A stretch of 64,000 nucleotides of DNA from Ursus arctos (GCF_023065955.2 NW_026623008.1:13050501-13114500); one strand, 5' to 3'. Counted from the first letter of the stretch, positions 1 to 12,359 are shown. Translations and numbers: made by a program. Notes: generated from the letters alone by a model not told the origin.

Positions 1-180
1 GGTTTGGCCATTTAGTGAGTTGCTGTGTGGCCCTGGGGCAGCTTGCTTAACCTCTCTGGGCTTCATTTTTCTCATCTGAGAATGGGAGCGATAATCTCTA
101 CCTCTCAGGGGGTGCTGTGAGTATGAAGGGAGAATTTGAGTGAAGTGCCTGGTACATAGTAGGTGCTTGATACATTTGAA
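1..180 (+). mobile_element. MIR
   Basis: GTGTGGCCCTGGGGCAGC, TGGGCTTCATTTTTCTCATC and GTGCCTGGTACATAGTAGG. It runs in from the left edge. Confidence 0.85.
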
Positions 181-2080
181 TACATTCTCCATCCCCCCCC
201 CACCTCCCCGCATCTGTAACTTGGCCTCCAACTCTGCCTTACTCCCTTCCATCTCTTTCCCCCTTCCCTTCCCTCCTCTCTCTCCTACCCTCCCATCCAT
301 TGGCTGCAAAATGCCTGAGTTGGTTTCTAGTCCAGGACAGTGTAGTATGTCCCCCTGACCCCAGTCCTGGGAAGGGAGGATGCGGGGTGCAGGAGGCACC
401 CTTTTCTGCAGAAAACATGGGGAATGGCTGTCTCCACTCTCCCGCTCGGGTCCCTGGAAAGGATGAGCAAGGATGGAAGGAGTGACTGGCTCAGGTTGGA
501 CGGACGTGGCTCTGACCCTGAGTGGTTTTCCCCAGGATTAGGGAAGCGCTGAGTCACCCCACCCAACCCACGTACCCATTTCTCACTGTGACCAATGGTG
601 ATGGGGTCAAGGGTCAGCTGGCGGGAAGGGCCACAATCTGTGGCCAGAGTTTCTTGGCCCTGAAGCCAAATGCCATTTGACAGCATCTGTCCTCCCCAAC
701 TGGCTTTCACTCTACCCAGTGCTAGCCCAGCTCCCTGAGACCCCTATGCCACAGGCCACATCTGCCAGCCTCTCATCAGAGCCCTGATCGGGGTGCCAGG
801 TGGGGGCGGTGGGTAGTGTCCACTCAGCTCATCAGATGACGGCACACCCCAAGTGCCCTTTCCCCTTGACTCCTGGACAAGCCAGCCCTGGGGCAGGGAT
901 GAGCCCCAAGGCTCAGAGAATCGGCCATGGGGCCCTGGGCATCCTCAAGGCCTGCCAGCCCCTAGAGGGACAGACCCTGCCAAGATCCTGCTCTCACATC
1001 CAGCTTTGCCTTTGTCCACAGTTAACCTACCTCAGTGGGAAAAGCTGAGTTATTTCCCCCCTGGCAGCTCTTTGCCAAACAAAACCACCTGCTCACGTCC
1101 ATCAGAGGCTCAGCTCCAGCCCACAGGGAGAGGCCTGGACAGAGCCTCATCTCCTGTGAAAACAGACCCCTGTTTATTTCTCTGTCTTTCTCACCCCTTT
1201 TTCCTGGGTGGAGGGGAGGGGGGCGGGGGAGGACAGACTGGGATCAGGAACTTTCCAGACTGCGGTTGAGGGAGGCAGGTCGTGTCTCTGTGCAGGAACT
1301 GCTAGGAACTGGGGCGCGGTTTATGGCTTCTGGGTGACTTTAGAGTCTTTTTATCATCGAGGGAGAAGTAGGAGGGTCACCCTGGGCCTTTCTCTTTCCT
1401 TAGAAGACCAGGGGGGATTCTGGAAAGAGAGCATCTTAAGTCCACGTCTCTGAGTCTGGACAAGAGATGTGGGTCGAGGGCTGCCCTCGGTCAGGGCTGC
1501 TCTGGACCCCTTTTTTGCCCACCACCAAAACACGCACCTTGAGAAGCTATGGGTGCGAGCTTCCCACGGGCAGAGTAAGGCCCGGCGTGAGCAAGCGGGG
1601 CAAGGGGAGCCTGGATGTTCCCACGCACCACTTGATGGCAGGGACCACACTCCTCAATGGGACCACAGGCAAGGCAGTGGTACCCGGTGGCTGCTGATTC
1701 GCTTTGGTACCGCACAGAACCTGGCGCCTGGCACGTCGTCGGCCTCCAACCACCGGCAGTGAGCCCCCGGGGCCTCTGCAGCCTCATCACACGCAGCGAT
1801 GCGCTGTTCCCAAGAGGTTTTTGAGGCAGGTGATCGTTCAGTTTGTACTTCAATGTCATTACCTAGGATTCCCTTCAAGTTCATTCCCCTAGCTCCTGTT
1901 ATTAACGCAGCCTATAGGGGGGCTCAAAAAAAAAAAAACGTACATGGCTGTCTCTCTCTCACCAAGTATATTTCAGGGGAGACAATATTTAGGGAAGGGG
2001 TGGGAGGCTGGTGCTGGCAGGACAACAGCAAATCATAGGGCCAAGCACTAAACCAGTGTCTAACGCTGATGCGCCATGGG
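181..2080. other. Intronic stretch without a gene
   Basis: A C run at 196-203, CT-rich DNA to 300, a G-rich strip at 1205-1235 (quadruplex potential) and AT-leaning unique DNA at 1800-1945. Nothing else is recognised. Confidence 0.6.
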
Positions 2081-2084
2081 CAGG

Positions 2085-2310
2085 TGGAATGATCGTGCAG
2101 CCCGGGGTTCAGATCACAGCTTCACTACTTACATGCTGTGTGAGCACAGGCAAGTGACACGAGCTCTCTGAGCCTCGGCTTCCTCAGATGTAAGATGGGG
2201 CCGATACTACTCACCTTGCAGGATTATGAGCAAGAATGAGACCTTGTTCATGGGTAACACCTAGTTCCATGCCAGGCATATAGGAAGAGCTTAGTAAGGG
2301 ACAGTTTTCT
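2085..2310 (+). mobile_element. MIR
   Basis: CACTACTTACATGCTGTGTG, GAGCCTCGGCTTCCTCAG and CATGCCAGGCATATAGG. Confidence 0.85.
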
Positions 2311-2404
2311 CCTCTCTCCTTCTCCCCGCCCAGATTAGAAACTGAATGGTCACTGTCTCTTCTCTGCTTTGGCTGTTTCCTTTCTGGGCCTGGAGGTCTG
2401 GCTT

Positions 2405-2530
2405 AGCCAATTTCCAATCGGAAATCCAGGAGATCTGAGCTCCCTGCCAGCTCTGCTTCTCACCCACTGTGTGACCTTGATAGATACCTCCCCTCTGGGC
2501 CTCAGTTTCCCTATCTGTGCAAGGAAAGAG
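2405..2530 (+). mobile_element. MIR fragment
   Basis: CACTGTGTGACCTTGATAG and GGGCCTCAGTTTCCCTATC. Confidence 0.75.
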
Positions 2531-2739
2531 ACAGACCAGTTGCCAGTCAGGAACCTCCCTGCTCAGAGTCTGTGATTTCTGTGGGTTCTTTGTACGAGCA
2601 CGTGAGTCACAGCCTCTAAATCTGTGGGCAGGGGCTGGCCCTCCTCTGTGTCCGGCACCCCCTCCTCACCCTCGTGGGGCCCCAGCCTGGGCCTTCTGGG
2701 CTTCCCAGCAGGCCGGGCTTTAGCCTCCCAGAGCTGCCT

Positions 2740-2880
2740 GGTTCGGTGGGAAAGAATGCAGATAGCGGATTTGTCCTTTCTGATTAGCACAGGGGCTTGG
2801 AATGAGACGGTCCCGGCAGATAGAGGGGAAGAAAATGAGGGAGATTAGCAATTAATACAGCGGGCAGACGCGCCGAGCGG
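2740..2880. promoter_or_regulatory. Enhancer-like block (intron 7)
   Basis: Repeat-free sequence has TTTCTGATTAGCACAGG and GAGATTAGCAATTAATACAG cores between GC-rich flanks. The ATTA clusters suggest homeodomain binding. Conservation is inferred only from texture. Confidence 0.35.
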
Positions 2881-3269
2881 CTCAAGGCCAGTCCCTGGGG
2901 TCCCCAGCGGGAGGGAGGCCGCCAGGATGGCCAGCGACTGGACCTGGGAGGCCGGGCAGTACCCCAGTGAGGACAGGCAGGGGGACTTTGAGGGTCCCCA
3001 AAGAGTCACACTCTCCCCTGCCCCTAGGATGTTGTGCCTTCTGGGACTCCTTCTGTGTCTCCCGGATGTGTCTCTCTGCTGGGACTCCTCCTCCATCGCC
3101 CTGTCTTCTTGAAACCACTCCCGCTTATTCCTTAAGAGTTGGCCACATTCCGGGCGCCTACGCTCACCCCCTCATGGTGGGCTAGTTGTGCTTTGCCAGT
3201 GCATTTATCACATTTTATCGGTGTATTAAAAGTACTTGTATTACTAGACAAATATTATATAAAAAGAAT

Positions 3270-3475
3270 TGCTCTCTTTTCCGGACGCCGTGCTAAGCCC
3301 CTCACATGGATCAGCTCATTTAATCCTTGCACCATCTCCTTTGGAAGGGGAGGGCTTCACAAATGGGGGGACAGAAGAACCAAGCAGTTTCAGTCATTTG
3401 CCTGAGATAAATCGACAAGTGGCTTGAACCCAGCCTGCCTGGCCCCAGAGAGCATGCTGTCACCGGGCACATGTC
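3270..3475 (-). mobile_element. MIR
   Basis: CGTGCTAAGCCCCTCACATG, CTCATTTAATCCTTGCACC and GCTTGAACCCAGCCTGCC. Confidence 0.85.
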
Positions 3476-3554
3476 ATGAGAATGGTCTGTTTCCTACTCG
3501 CTGATCTTGATCTCCGCTATTCCCCAGTGCCCTAAGATGCAAGAGAGCAGGGGT

Positions 3555-3760
3555 GTTAAGACGTGGACTCTGGGGTCCTTGTGCCTGGTCCCAATCTCTA
3601 GCACTGTCACTTACCGCCTGTGTGATTCCAAAGAGGTTCTGCTCTGCCTCAGTTTCCCCCGCTGTCAAGTGGGGCTAGCAGTAGTTCCCACCTCATAGAG
3701 TAGTCTGAGGAATGAGCACGTTGAGATATGCAAAGCCTGTTGGTATCTGGCACACATCGG
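3555..3760 (+). mobile_element. MIR
   Basis: GTCACTTACCGCCTGTGTG, GCCTCAGTTTCCCCCGC and CACCTCATAGAGTAGTCTG. Confidence 0.85.
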
Positions 3761-4659
3761 GGTAGCTATTTGCAGATGGGGGCTCTGAGGCCACATAGTG
3801 AGTTGGGGCAGGGCCAGGCCCCAGACCTCCTGTTGCAGAATTAACGTTCCCCTGGCGCCCTTGAGTTCCCCTGCTCCTTCCTGCCTCCTTGTCTAGGCAT
3901 CTGCCCTGCCCCAACCTCAGCCCCAGGGCTCCCTTCTCTGCAGACCCTCCCCACCAGCCCCTCCTCTCTCGTGGCCCTCTCCCCAGCTGTGAACTTTTCT
4001 CCAACACCTTTGGGAGTGGGGACAGGTGTTCTGAGCCACCCCAGGGAGTTTGGCTCAAGGATAATGGCCGATGGGGAGGAAACAGGCAGAGGGCATTCCT
4101 CTCCTGGGGCTCCTGGGAGCATCTGAGATTTCCACCAGTGTCCCCCAGGCACCAGTGGTGACCTTTGGAAGGTCAGGACTGAGTGCCACGCCCACTCCTG
4201 TGTGGCCTTGGCCAGTCACTTCCACTCAGCACCTGTTTCCTTGTGAGTGATGAAGGCCAGCACTTTCCTTAGAGAGAGGACAGACTCCCTGGCACCCCCA
4301 GCCCAGGCAGGCAGGCTCCCCACTTTCCTTCTTCAGCCAGTCTTGCCTCCAGGTCCCTGGCTCAGCCCAGAACTTTCTCTTGGTCCCAGCTGATGGGAAA
4401 TGAACCTGGGGTTTCTTCTGGGCACCTCCCTCTGCTTCCCATTTCTCTGCTTCCTCCACTCCTCCCTCCAGCACCCCAGTTCTCCCTGCGCCTTGTCCCT
4501 CACCCCACTTGCACCCAGGCTGCTCTCAGACCCCTTTCCTCCGTCCTCCCTTCTCTCCGAAAATCCCAGTCCTGCTTCGCATTCTCTTTCCCCTAATCTG
4601 GCATTCTTCTCCACTCCTTCTCTCATTTTCCTGTGGCTCCAGCCCCTCCCACCCCCATT

Positions 4660-5170
4660 TCGGCCGCGGACGTCGCGGGCTCAAGACCCTGGGGGGCGCG
4701 GGGTGGGGGTGGAGGCTCCGGGCGGGGGCGGGGCGCTGTTCCGGGCTGGAGGAGGGGGGCGCTGGGTCCGGGAGTGGCGAGGGGGTGTGGGCGCGGGATC
4801 CGCCGGATCCGCACGCCTGCCCCTCCCCTCCCCGCGCTCCGCCGCCGCCGCCGCGCCTTTGATCCATGGCCCGAGGCCGCCTGACAGTGGAAAATGCAGG
4901 GAGACAAAACCACTCAGTCAAAGTGATTCCCAACAACTGTCTCCCCGAGATAAGGACGCGCTTGGGCTCGGCGGCCTGCTTAATTCCTGCTGCCCGGGCC
5001 CGGGACCGGGGAGCAGCGCGAGCCCGGCCGCCCCCAAAACGCGCGCCGCCCGCCCGCTCGGCCTGGCGGTCCATCCAGGCGCGCACAGTGGCCCAGGGGC
5101 CGGGGGCGGATGGCGAGCAAGCCGGCGGTCGGGGCGCTCCGGAGAGAGACGCAGGCAGGAACTCGCTTCC
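4660..5170. promoter_or_regulatory. Intragenic CpG island with AT-richer core
   Basis: The segment is very rich in C, G and CpG (CGGCCGCGGACGTCGCGG at its left edge, a CCG run near 4845, GCGCGCCGCCCGCCCGCTCG near 5040). At 4880-4960 a unique core interrupts it: TGACAGTGGAAAATGCAGGG, then AACCACTCAGTCAAAGTGA and GAGATAAGG. An internal or antisense promoter, or a Polycomb-type island of a developmental gene, are both possible. The long open frames across it come from GC bias. Confidence 0.65.
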
Positions 5171-5199
5171 TCGGCGGGGCCAGGGCTCCTCCCCCACTC

Positions 5200-5330
5200 C
5201 CCATGCATTCATTCTGTCCCCTTGCACCGATGCACTTGCCCTTCCCTCCGCCTAGAATATTCTCACCCTCCCTCTCTTCACTTAGCCAAACCCCATTCAT
5301 CTCTCGGGTCTTAGCCCAGAGGCCAGACCC
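5200..5330 (+). mobile_element. L2 fragment
   Basis: CTCCGCCTAGAATATTCTC and CTCTCGGGTCTTAGCCCAG resemble the L2 tail. Confidence 0.5.
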
Positions 5331-6059
5331 CCAGCTTGGGGGGCCACACCCCCTCCCAGGGTAGCAGTTTGGGCTCTGAATTCTAACTTTCTGGATACAG
5401 CTTTCTCCCCCTAAAGCCAGGACCAGGTTATGCAGGTGGCCCATGTCTGCACCACAAAACCTAGCACACGGGGATCCAGTAAACAGCTGGGGCATGGTTG
5501 GACACCTGAGTGTTCTTTGCCCAACTCCATGTCCCCTCCGTTTGGGGACCTTCCTTCCAGTTAGTTCTGCAAGAGACAAGCAAGCTAACCAGGAGCCAAA
5601 AGCCTCCAGAGAAGAGGGGATGCCCCAGACAAGGAGAGGGTTGGGGGTAGAGGAGCATCTGTGACCCCCCACCAAACCTCCCTGCAAGGGAAACCCCTTC
5701 CTCAGGGCTGGCCTGGCTGGGCTGGACGGACCACCTGGAGAGGTCCAGCTGTGCTTCCACCACCTTCCTGGGCAAGCTGCGGTCCGCCTTGGAGGTTTGG
5801 GAGGTCAGATTTTGTAAGCCAAGAGGGAACCTCCACCATTCTACCAGAAACCTCCACAGAGCCGTCTTTTAGGGGCAGAGAGAGCCAGCACGTTCCCACT
5901 GGTGGCAGGGGGTGGAGGTCACGGGGAGGCAGAATTCAGCTCAGGACTCCGCATCTAAACTGGCATGGAAAGGGTGGCCTTGTGAAGCACTGAGCGCCTC
6001 CTCTCTGGGGGGCAGCAGCAGGACTGTTGGAGAGCGGGTTCTTTGTGGTGTCAGGGATT

Positions 6060-6215
6060 CAGTAGAGACTGTGGTTCCCAGCCTGTGCATCAGAATGATC
6101 TGGAATGCCTGTTAAAAATCTAAATCCCAGGCTCTCCCCTGTTTGGCTGATGCGTAGGTCTGCGTGTGGACCAGGAGAATCCGTACTTTAAAGAAGACCC
6201 CATCTGAGGCCGCCT
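6060..6215. mobile_element. hAT MER5-like fragment
   Basis: GTGGTTCCCAGCCTGTGCAT, TGTTAAAAATCTAAATCCC and CAGGAGAATCCGTACTTTAA are degraded MER5-type sequence. Confidence 0.6.
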
Positions 6216-6867
6216 GGATTATCAAAGCCCCGGATTAGCACGCTTTCACCTTGGCAGCCCCCCCTACCCCAGCACCTTGACCTCCCCTTTCTTTAGGAAG
6301 TGACCTCAGGGTAGGGTCTGTTTGAACTGAACTGAGATCCCCTCTCCAGAGGGATCTGCCCAAGGCAGAAAGGCATCCTAGAAATAGTTAACTCACCCCA
6401 GTCTTCTCTAAGAGAGACACCCCCAAGGGCCCTGCACACTTTTCACTGCCTGGAAGGACTCTGGGATTAACAAGGCTTTTCCGAGGGCATGAGTGGGTGT
6501 GGCAGTGGCCGGAGGGACAGCCTTTACCTTCAGCTCTGCCTCTGCTCCCAGTGCCATGGGCCATCCCCGCTTTGACACAAAGCCCTGGGAAATTTTCTCC
6601 ATGTGTGAGGAAAACCCACCCCTGGCCAGCTCCTGTCCCACCATCCTGCTGGTCTCTTGGGGACCAGCAGAGAGCGTGAGGGCTCAGCATACAACCCTCT
6701 CTCCAGACAGTGGGTCTGACCCTCATGTCCTTCCCTAGGCCCCCTGGGTGCTGACCTCAACCCCAGCATGATTCCATTCTCTCTCTCTGCGGAGGAAGCG
6801 GCCATCCCAGCTGGGGTCCTGCCCTGCTTTGGCCCCCCGAAAGGAACAGGAGCCCAGTGGCTCTTTC

Positions 6868-7040
6868 AGCACCTTTATTGTCCATAATAATGACAATGAC
6901 ATCATCGATTTGTTTAGAACCTGGGGGTCCACGGGGCACTTTTGCCCTGTTCCGTGATTTGATCTTCACTGAGTCCTGAGGTTCTAGAATCGTCATGCCC
7001 ATTTTGCAAACTCAGGCAGAGCTCAAGATCAGCAGCCAGG
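6868..7040 (-). mobile_element. MIR
   Basis: CATGCCCATTTTGCAAACTC preceded by TTATTGTCCATAATAATGAC. Confidence 0.6.
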
Positions 7041-7149
7041 GATCATGTTGGCATCCTGAACCCTGGTCTGCCGGATGGCAGAGATGAAACTCTCCTCTGT
7101 GTTGGGCTGCCAGGACAGGCAGAGGCTGGACCAGACCCTGACTGCTCTG

Positions 7150-7212
7150 GGTCGGGTCTGGACTTCAAGGTCCCAGGGGTTTCACGTGTGCAGGAAAGTT
7201 TGAGAAGCACTG
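7150..7212. mobile_element. hAT fragment end
   Basis: Ends in AGTTTGAGAAGCACTGG, the typical terminus of a MER5-like hAT element. Confidence 0.5.
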
Positions 7213-7544
7213 GCTGAAGTGTCCTCCCCAAGCACCCAGCTCTCAGAGCCCCCATGAGCTCCCTACGGTGACTCAGTGAAGCACCAGGGACAGCAGAGGG
7301 AGGGGAATGGGAGGGGCCTTGGAAGGAAGGCCCAGAGGAGAAGCAGGGGAGCGGGGGAGGTGGGCTGAGGGTTCCCCTGGCCCGGCAGCCCTAGGCGATG
7401 GTGACAGCCAGCTGGACCAGCCAGGTGGGCTCAGGTGTGGCCCAAGAAGCTCCAGGGTTGATTGATTCCGGAGGCGCCTCCTGCTGGAGGTATGCGGGAG
7501 TGATGGGCAGAGCAGCAGGGAAGTGCATGGACAGACTGACAGAC

Positions 7545-7990
7545 CCAGGGAGAGAAACGGTACACGGTACACAATGCTGGTGTAGAGAACATCAGGGAAA
7601 GGGAGCAGCAGGGGCACGGGGAGAGAGGGAGAGAGGTAGGGGGAGATAAAGAGAGTCTGGGGGAGAAGCACATGGAGGGATAGAAACAGGAAGAGAGAGA
7701 CACCCAGAGACTGTGAGAGACAGAAACGGGAGGAGAGAGAAGGAAAGGAGAGACAGAGCCACGCAGAGAGGGGTGTGCAGGCAGGGGAGGGACAGAAAGA
7801 CAAAGAGCAAACACGGGAGGCCAGAGAGCAAGGCATGATGGGGACTCGGACACAACTGGAGGGACATGAATTTACAGAAGTAGGGTGGGAACAGGGAGCT
7901 GAGACAGGAGGGGGCCCCCAAAGCTGGAGGGGTGCACAGAGAGAGAGAGGAGCCTTGAGGGAGACACAGCGGGCTCTGCTGCGTGAACCC
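7545..7990 (+). repeat. Purine-rich (GA) tract
   Basis: About 440 bases dominated by GAGAGA, GGGAGA and GGAGAGA. The long minus-strand open frame across it is Ser/Leu/Pro low complexity. Confidence 0.8.
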
Positions 7991-8984
7991 CAGCCCCACC
8001 ACCTCCCAGCTGTGTGCCCTTGGCTCCCTCCTCCTGCAGGAGGACAGCGGCAAACAGGTGCCTTCACCGCCCCCCCACGGTATCCTGCCGGGGCCTGCTG
8101 TCTGTGCTCCCTCCTCCCACCTACAGGCTGGGTGTCTGTGGCAGGGCCTTTTCCCAAGCAAAGGGGGCTGCCCGGGCCTGAACCCCAGATGCCCTGCTCC
8201 CAGCCCTGGCCTCCTGGTGGGGCGGTGGTTGGTCTCAAAGCCCCGGGAGCCTGGGGTGAGAAGTCCTGCCCTTCTGACGAGTGTTTCCCTTTAGTTCCAG
8301 ATGCCCCCCTGACAGGTGCTCTGCGTGATTAATGTCCCCACCCCCTAGGCCAGAGACCAGCCCCTCCTCCCCAAGCCAAGCTGGTGGCTGTGCGGGCAGC
8401 ACAGGGACTGAGGCTTCTAGAATCCTCTCCTGGTTCCTCCCTCTTCCTGGACCTCCTCCAGCCACCAAGAGCAGAGGAAAGACCCCTCCTCAAAGCCACC
8501 CTTAGATGGGCCAGTTGACTCTGGCCGAGTTTTTATTCAAGTCTGTTCTCCCATCTGTGTGGCAGCATTACTAACCCTGCTGCCATGGTCAGGAGGAGGG
8601 GGCGTCAGCAAAGTGCCTGGAGCCCCTCAGGGCAAAACCTCTGGGTGAAGAAGGGGAGACCCCTGGGCTCCGCTGGAAGGCCCCCAAAACCCTGATGCTA
8701 GAGTTGCTAGTGGTGGACGTGGGGCACAGCATAACATTGGCTCTGACAGAGGCACGGGTAGGTAAACTTGGCATCATGAGATTGTGGAGGGGACATACTG
8801 GCTTCAGCAACTTGAAGGCTCTTGTGCAGTGGCAGGAAGGGGCCATGAATCATGGGGGGTATGCCAGGTGGGTGGGGGACTGCCATCAGGCTTGGAGACC
8901 ATGGTTGGAGATAGAGGCTGAGTTTGAATTGGCCATAGTTGAATTGGAGAGTTTGAGATATTAAGTCTCCAGCTGGGGGCCGTG

Positions 8985-9140
8985 GCTACCAGCTGTGTGA
9001 TCTTGAGCAAGTGACTTGACCTCTCTGTGCCTCGGTTTCCTGATCTATAAAACTTGGGTGGCAGGGGTACCGATTTCCCAGGGTTGTAGTGAGGAGCAAA
9101 GGAGTGAACACAAGCAAGGCTTGGAACGCTGTCAGGCATG
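8985..9140 (+). mobile_element. MIR
   Basis: ACCAGCTGTGTGATCTTGAG and GTGCCTCGGTTTCCTGATC. Confidence 0.85.
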
Positions 9141-9399
9141 GAGCAAAAGTCGTGAAGGACCACTAGCCAGGAGGGCGAGCGCTTATATTTGGAAGTGTGA
9201 TAGGCACAGGGTCACGGAGCTGGGCTGTACCGGGAGCTGGGGGGCCCCGGGCTGGCAGTGCCGGATGGAGCCAGAACTCCATTCCGGCTCCTTTCCCCAC
9301 CTTGCCCAGCCCCCTTGCCGAGTAACCTGCAGCCTGCGGCGCCAGGGAGAGAGCTGCTATCTCTCCCCGCATCTCTCCGGGGCCCGGGGACCAAAGCGA

Positions 9400-9620
9400 G
9401 ACAACATCTCTCCGCAGCGGTCCCCAGCCTCTTGTTTGTTTGGTACGTCGGAGCCGTGGGCACATTTTTGCTAATTTTGTGACTGCCTTTATCAAATGGG
9501 GATTCACAGGCGCTTTATCCTCGATAAGTGGATTAGTCGGTGAACTAAATAAGACGGTGTGGGACGCGGGGGCTGCTCTGGAGAAGATATTTGTTTCGCG
9601 AAGAATGGAGCCTGCGTTCC
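9400..9620. promoter_or_regulatory. Enhancer-like block with palindromic GATA sites
   Basis: TTATC at 9489-9493, then TTATC-CTC-GATAA at 9515-9527 (an inverted GATA pair with a 3-base gap), then GATTAG at 9531. The block is unique DNA, from GGTACGTCGGAGCC to about GTTTCGCGAAG. Confidence 0.45.
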
Positions 9621-9984
9621 CTGCCCTGTGCAGGCGAGGCAGGCCGGGCAGCCGGGTAGCTGGAGGGCCCTCATCACTCCTCCTCCCGGGGCAGCGGAGC
9701 CCAGACGTGGGAACCCTCTACAATGCAGACAGGAAGTGGGAGGGAGGCTGGGTCCCCTGGAGGACAGGCCCCTGGGTCCCTCCAGGTGGGGGGGGGTGGT
9801 GGAACCTTGGATCAAATCCAGCCACCGCAGTACACCTGGGCTCATCTGAAGAGTGTCAGGTCCCTGGGCAGCGGCTTGCCCCTCCTCCCTCCTTCCCACC
9901 TTCTGACGCCTTTCCCTTTCTTCCTCCCCTGGCCTCCTAGCCCTTCCACTTCCTTTTTGTTTCTTTTCCTGGCCCCTCCAACAC

Positions 9985-10085
9985 CGCCAGAGGCCTTTTG
10001 CTAAGTACTGTGAATCCAGACGTGGGTAAGACAGGTCCTTGCTTTTGCAGACAAGAGCTCAGAAGCTAAGCAATATGACAGCTAG
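9985..10085 (-). mobile_element. L2 fragment
   Basis: GCTAAGTACTGTGAATCCAG and GACAAGAGCTCAGAAGC, degraded. Confidence 0.4.
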
Positions 10086-10864
10086 AGGCGACTCCGGTTG
10101 CAGACCGGGCCGCTCAGCTTCTCTCCAAGGCACCCCTGCTATTGGATGAGGGTGTACTCTTGGGGACGTGGGGACACAGACCCGTGACACAGACATGCAT
10201 GCACCTTTTGGACTCTTTGCCACTGTGCCGCCGTATTTGTTGGTCATAATAAGGTAATAAAGCAGCATCGTGTCAGGTTGACGCACCAGGAAGTTGCGCC
10301 ACGTTCAGCTGGTGACTTTGCTGGCACAATGCTTCTCAGCAACTTGGGTGTCGGGCCCGGCCGGGGAGGGGAAGGTGACGGGGCTGTGTGGAGTCTGGGC
10401 GACTGAGAGGGTGATAGGATGACAGAAGCAGAGAGCGCAGAAGGAGGACTTGGATCAGGGCAGCTGTGTGGAGATCAAGGCCAAGGGGCCAGCCAGCAGG
10501 GTGCCCGGGATAGGGGTCAGGGCAGACATGCGGATTTCAGAGGCGAGTCTCTCTACAAGACCCGCAGGTTGGAATAACATGCTTGGGGAGAGAGGAGAGG
10601 AAGAGGCTGGGAGGACCCATGTTCCAGCTGTTCCCCCACAGCTGGATGAGAGCAGGGCTGGGGGGTTCGGGGGAGGGAAACCAAATGTTTTCTTTTTCTC
10701 TCCCATTTTTCATAAGGGTGGCCAGGAACTTGAGGTCTGTGTTCTGTGCTGCAGCAAGAATCTGGTTGAGGGTGAGGGGCGAACAGAGACTCTAAGAAGG
10801 AAAGAAAAGGCTGGAGCAGCGCATTTGGGTCCCCAGCTGGTCCTTAGCAGCGTCTGTCCTCCCC

Positions 10865-11130
10865 AAGCTGCCTCCAGCTGAGTGTGATTTTGCTATTTAT
10901 TTACATGTAATTATTGCTATGAGGTGCAGATATTAACGCTGTCAAGAGCAATTTGCTCTGACATTTTTCACTCGCTCAGTGCCCCCGCCACTCTCGATGG
11001 AGCCCAGGGCTCTCCCTGCTCGGGCCGCTGCGTGCTCGGTGGCCCGGCCGGGAACCACCCAGCCGGCAAGGAGTAGCGTCAGCGAGCTCACCCGGCTCCT
11101 CTGCGAACTCATTAAGCTTTGAAATTGAAT
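10865..11130. promoter_or_regulatory. Enhancer-like block with ATTA-rich core
   Basis: TTTATTTACATGTAATTATT (10899-10918) and ATATTAACGCTGTCAAGAGC are followed by a CpG-rich middle, then CATTAAGCTTTGAAATTG near 11110. No interspersed repeat is recognised. Confidence 0.45.
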
Positions 11131-11557
11131 TTGGTCCAGGAGAGGGCTGGCTGGGCCCTGCTCCACCCGGCCTCGGCTGGCTCCTGGCCTCCCTGCCCCG
11201 CCTGCCTCGGAGAATACGGGGCAGGGGCTGGTGGCGGAGGCTGACAGAGGGCGGCTGGTGAAGATGGTGGAGGGGTCATTGTCAGAGAGGTGGGTGTGCA
11301 CACAGCCCCGAGACACGGTGCAGGGGGAAAGGGGTATGGCAGCAGGAACCCTCTCAATTCTTCACCCGGAAAACCAGGCAGCTCTGATGCTGGAGGACAT
11401 CACTGCGATGGATAGCTGCACACACCTAACAAAGAGACTTGTCTATGGAGTCCGGCAAGCATCTTAGCCAGCCCGCAGGGGATGATGGCAACATGGGGGT
11501 GGGAAGGGTGCTGAGCCGGCCTTGCAGTGGGTCCCTTAGGTAGATGCTGGAGAAGAA

Positions 11558-11680
11558 TGGTCTTCAGAATTATACCTTCTGAGTTCAGATCCCAGCCCAG
11601 CACTTACTCATTGTGTAGACTGGGGCGAAGTAGTTAGCTTCCCCGAGCCTCAGTTTCCTGACTTATCACCTGCAACAGCC
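11558..11680 (+). mobile_element. MIR
   Basis: TTCAGATCCCAGCCCAGCAC and GAGCCTCAGTTTCCTGAC. Its probable tail (GGTGTTTGGCACACAGTAGG) lies at 11905-11965. Confidence 0.8.
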
Positions 11681-12359
11681 AATACACGTATTTCCTTGAA
11701 CCTGAAACAATTTGATGCTGGCCCATCCTTGATCTTGTCAGGTGTCAAGAAAAGCTTCGCACACAGCCGTGTCGCCACCACTGCCTGACACGGATGCTAC
11801 CTGGCTGCTACGACAGCCGCAGCAAGGCGTCACTGGTGGTAAATCGCATTCCAATTTCAGGAAGGTGAAGACACCCATCCTTCTGATTGCAGGTGTAAGG
11901 GGTGAATGGCAGTGCTGCCTGCCCATAGTAGGTGTTTGGCACACAGTAGGTGCGTAATAATGGAAGCCTACGATCAGTTTTCCTTTTGAGCTTCTCAGTA
12001 ACGGGGTGGGGGGCATTCGTTCATTCTGCTCAAGGGATTTGGCTCCTTGGAGAGGGGAAGCGGGAGCTATCATGGCTGGGAGTCCTTAACACATTGTGAT
12101 ATGTGCCAGCTTGTCTGCCCAGGTACTAACGAGGCCTCCCTGCCACCACTCACTCCCTGCCACGGACAATCTGTGTCCTCGTCTCTGGCAATTACCAAGG
12201 GGGAGCACCCCCCACGCCAGGGGGGCCGAGAGCCTAGGCCTCCCCCTCCTCCTCCTTTCCCAACCTGGGCCCAGAGTCCAGGAGGCCCCCCTCAGTCCCC
12301 TTCTCAGCCCTCCCACCCCTCCCCTCCCCTCAGCTCAGCCAATTAGGCCCCTGACACCT

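Larger units (their letters stand above)
5330..8985. other. Intronic stretch with scattered old repeats
   Basis: Apart from the hAT, MIR and purine tract listed separately, and a possible MIR core at 7985-8035, this is GC-rich unique sequence with no exon-like segment. Confidence 0.55.

Noticed and set aside
4400..5314. 304-codon plus-strand open frame and a 233-codon minus-strand frame over the same DNA
   Set aside because: Both cross the CpG island, have Pro/Arg/Gly/Ala-biased products with no motif, and overlap each other, as expected from few AT-rich stop codons.
7273..8238. 321-codon minus-strand open frame
   Set aside because: It reads the complement of the GA-rich tract; the product is Ser/Leu/Pro low complexity.
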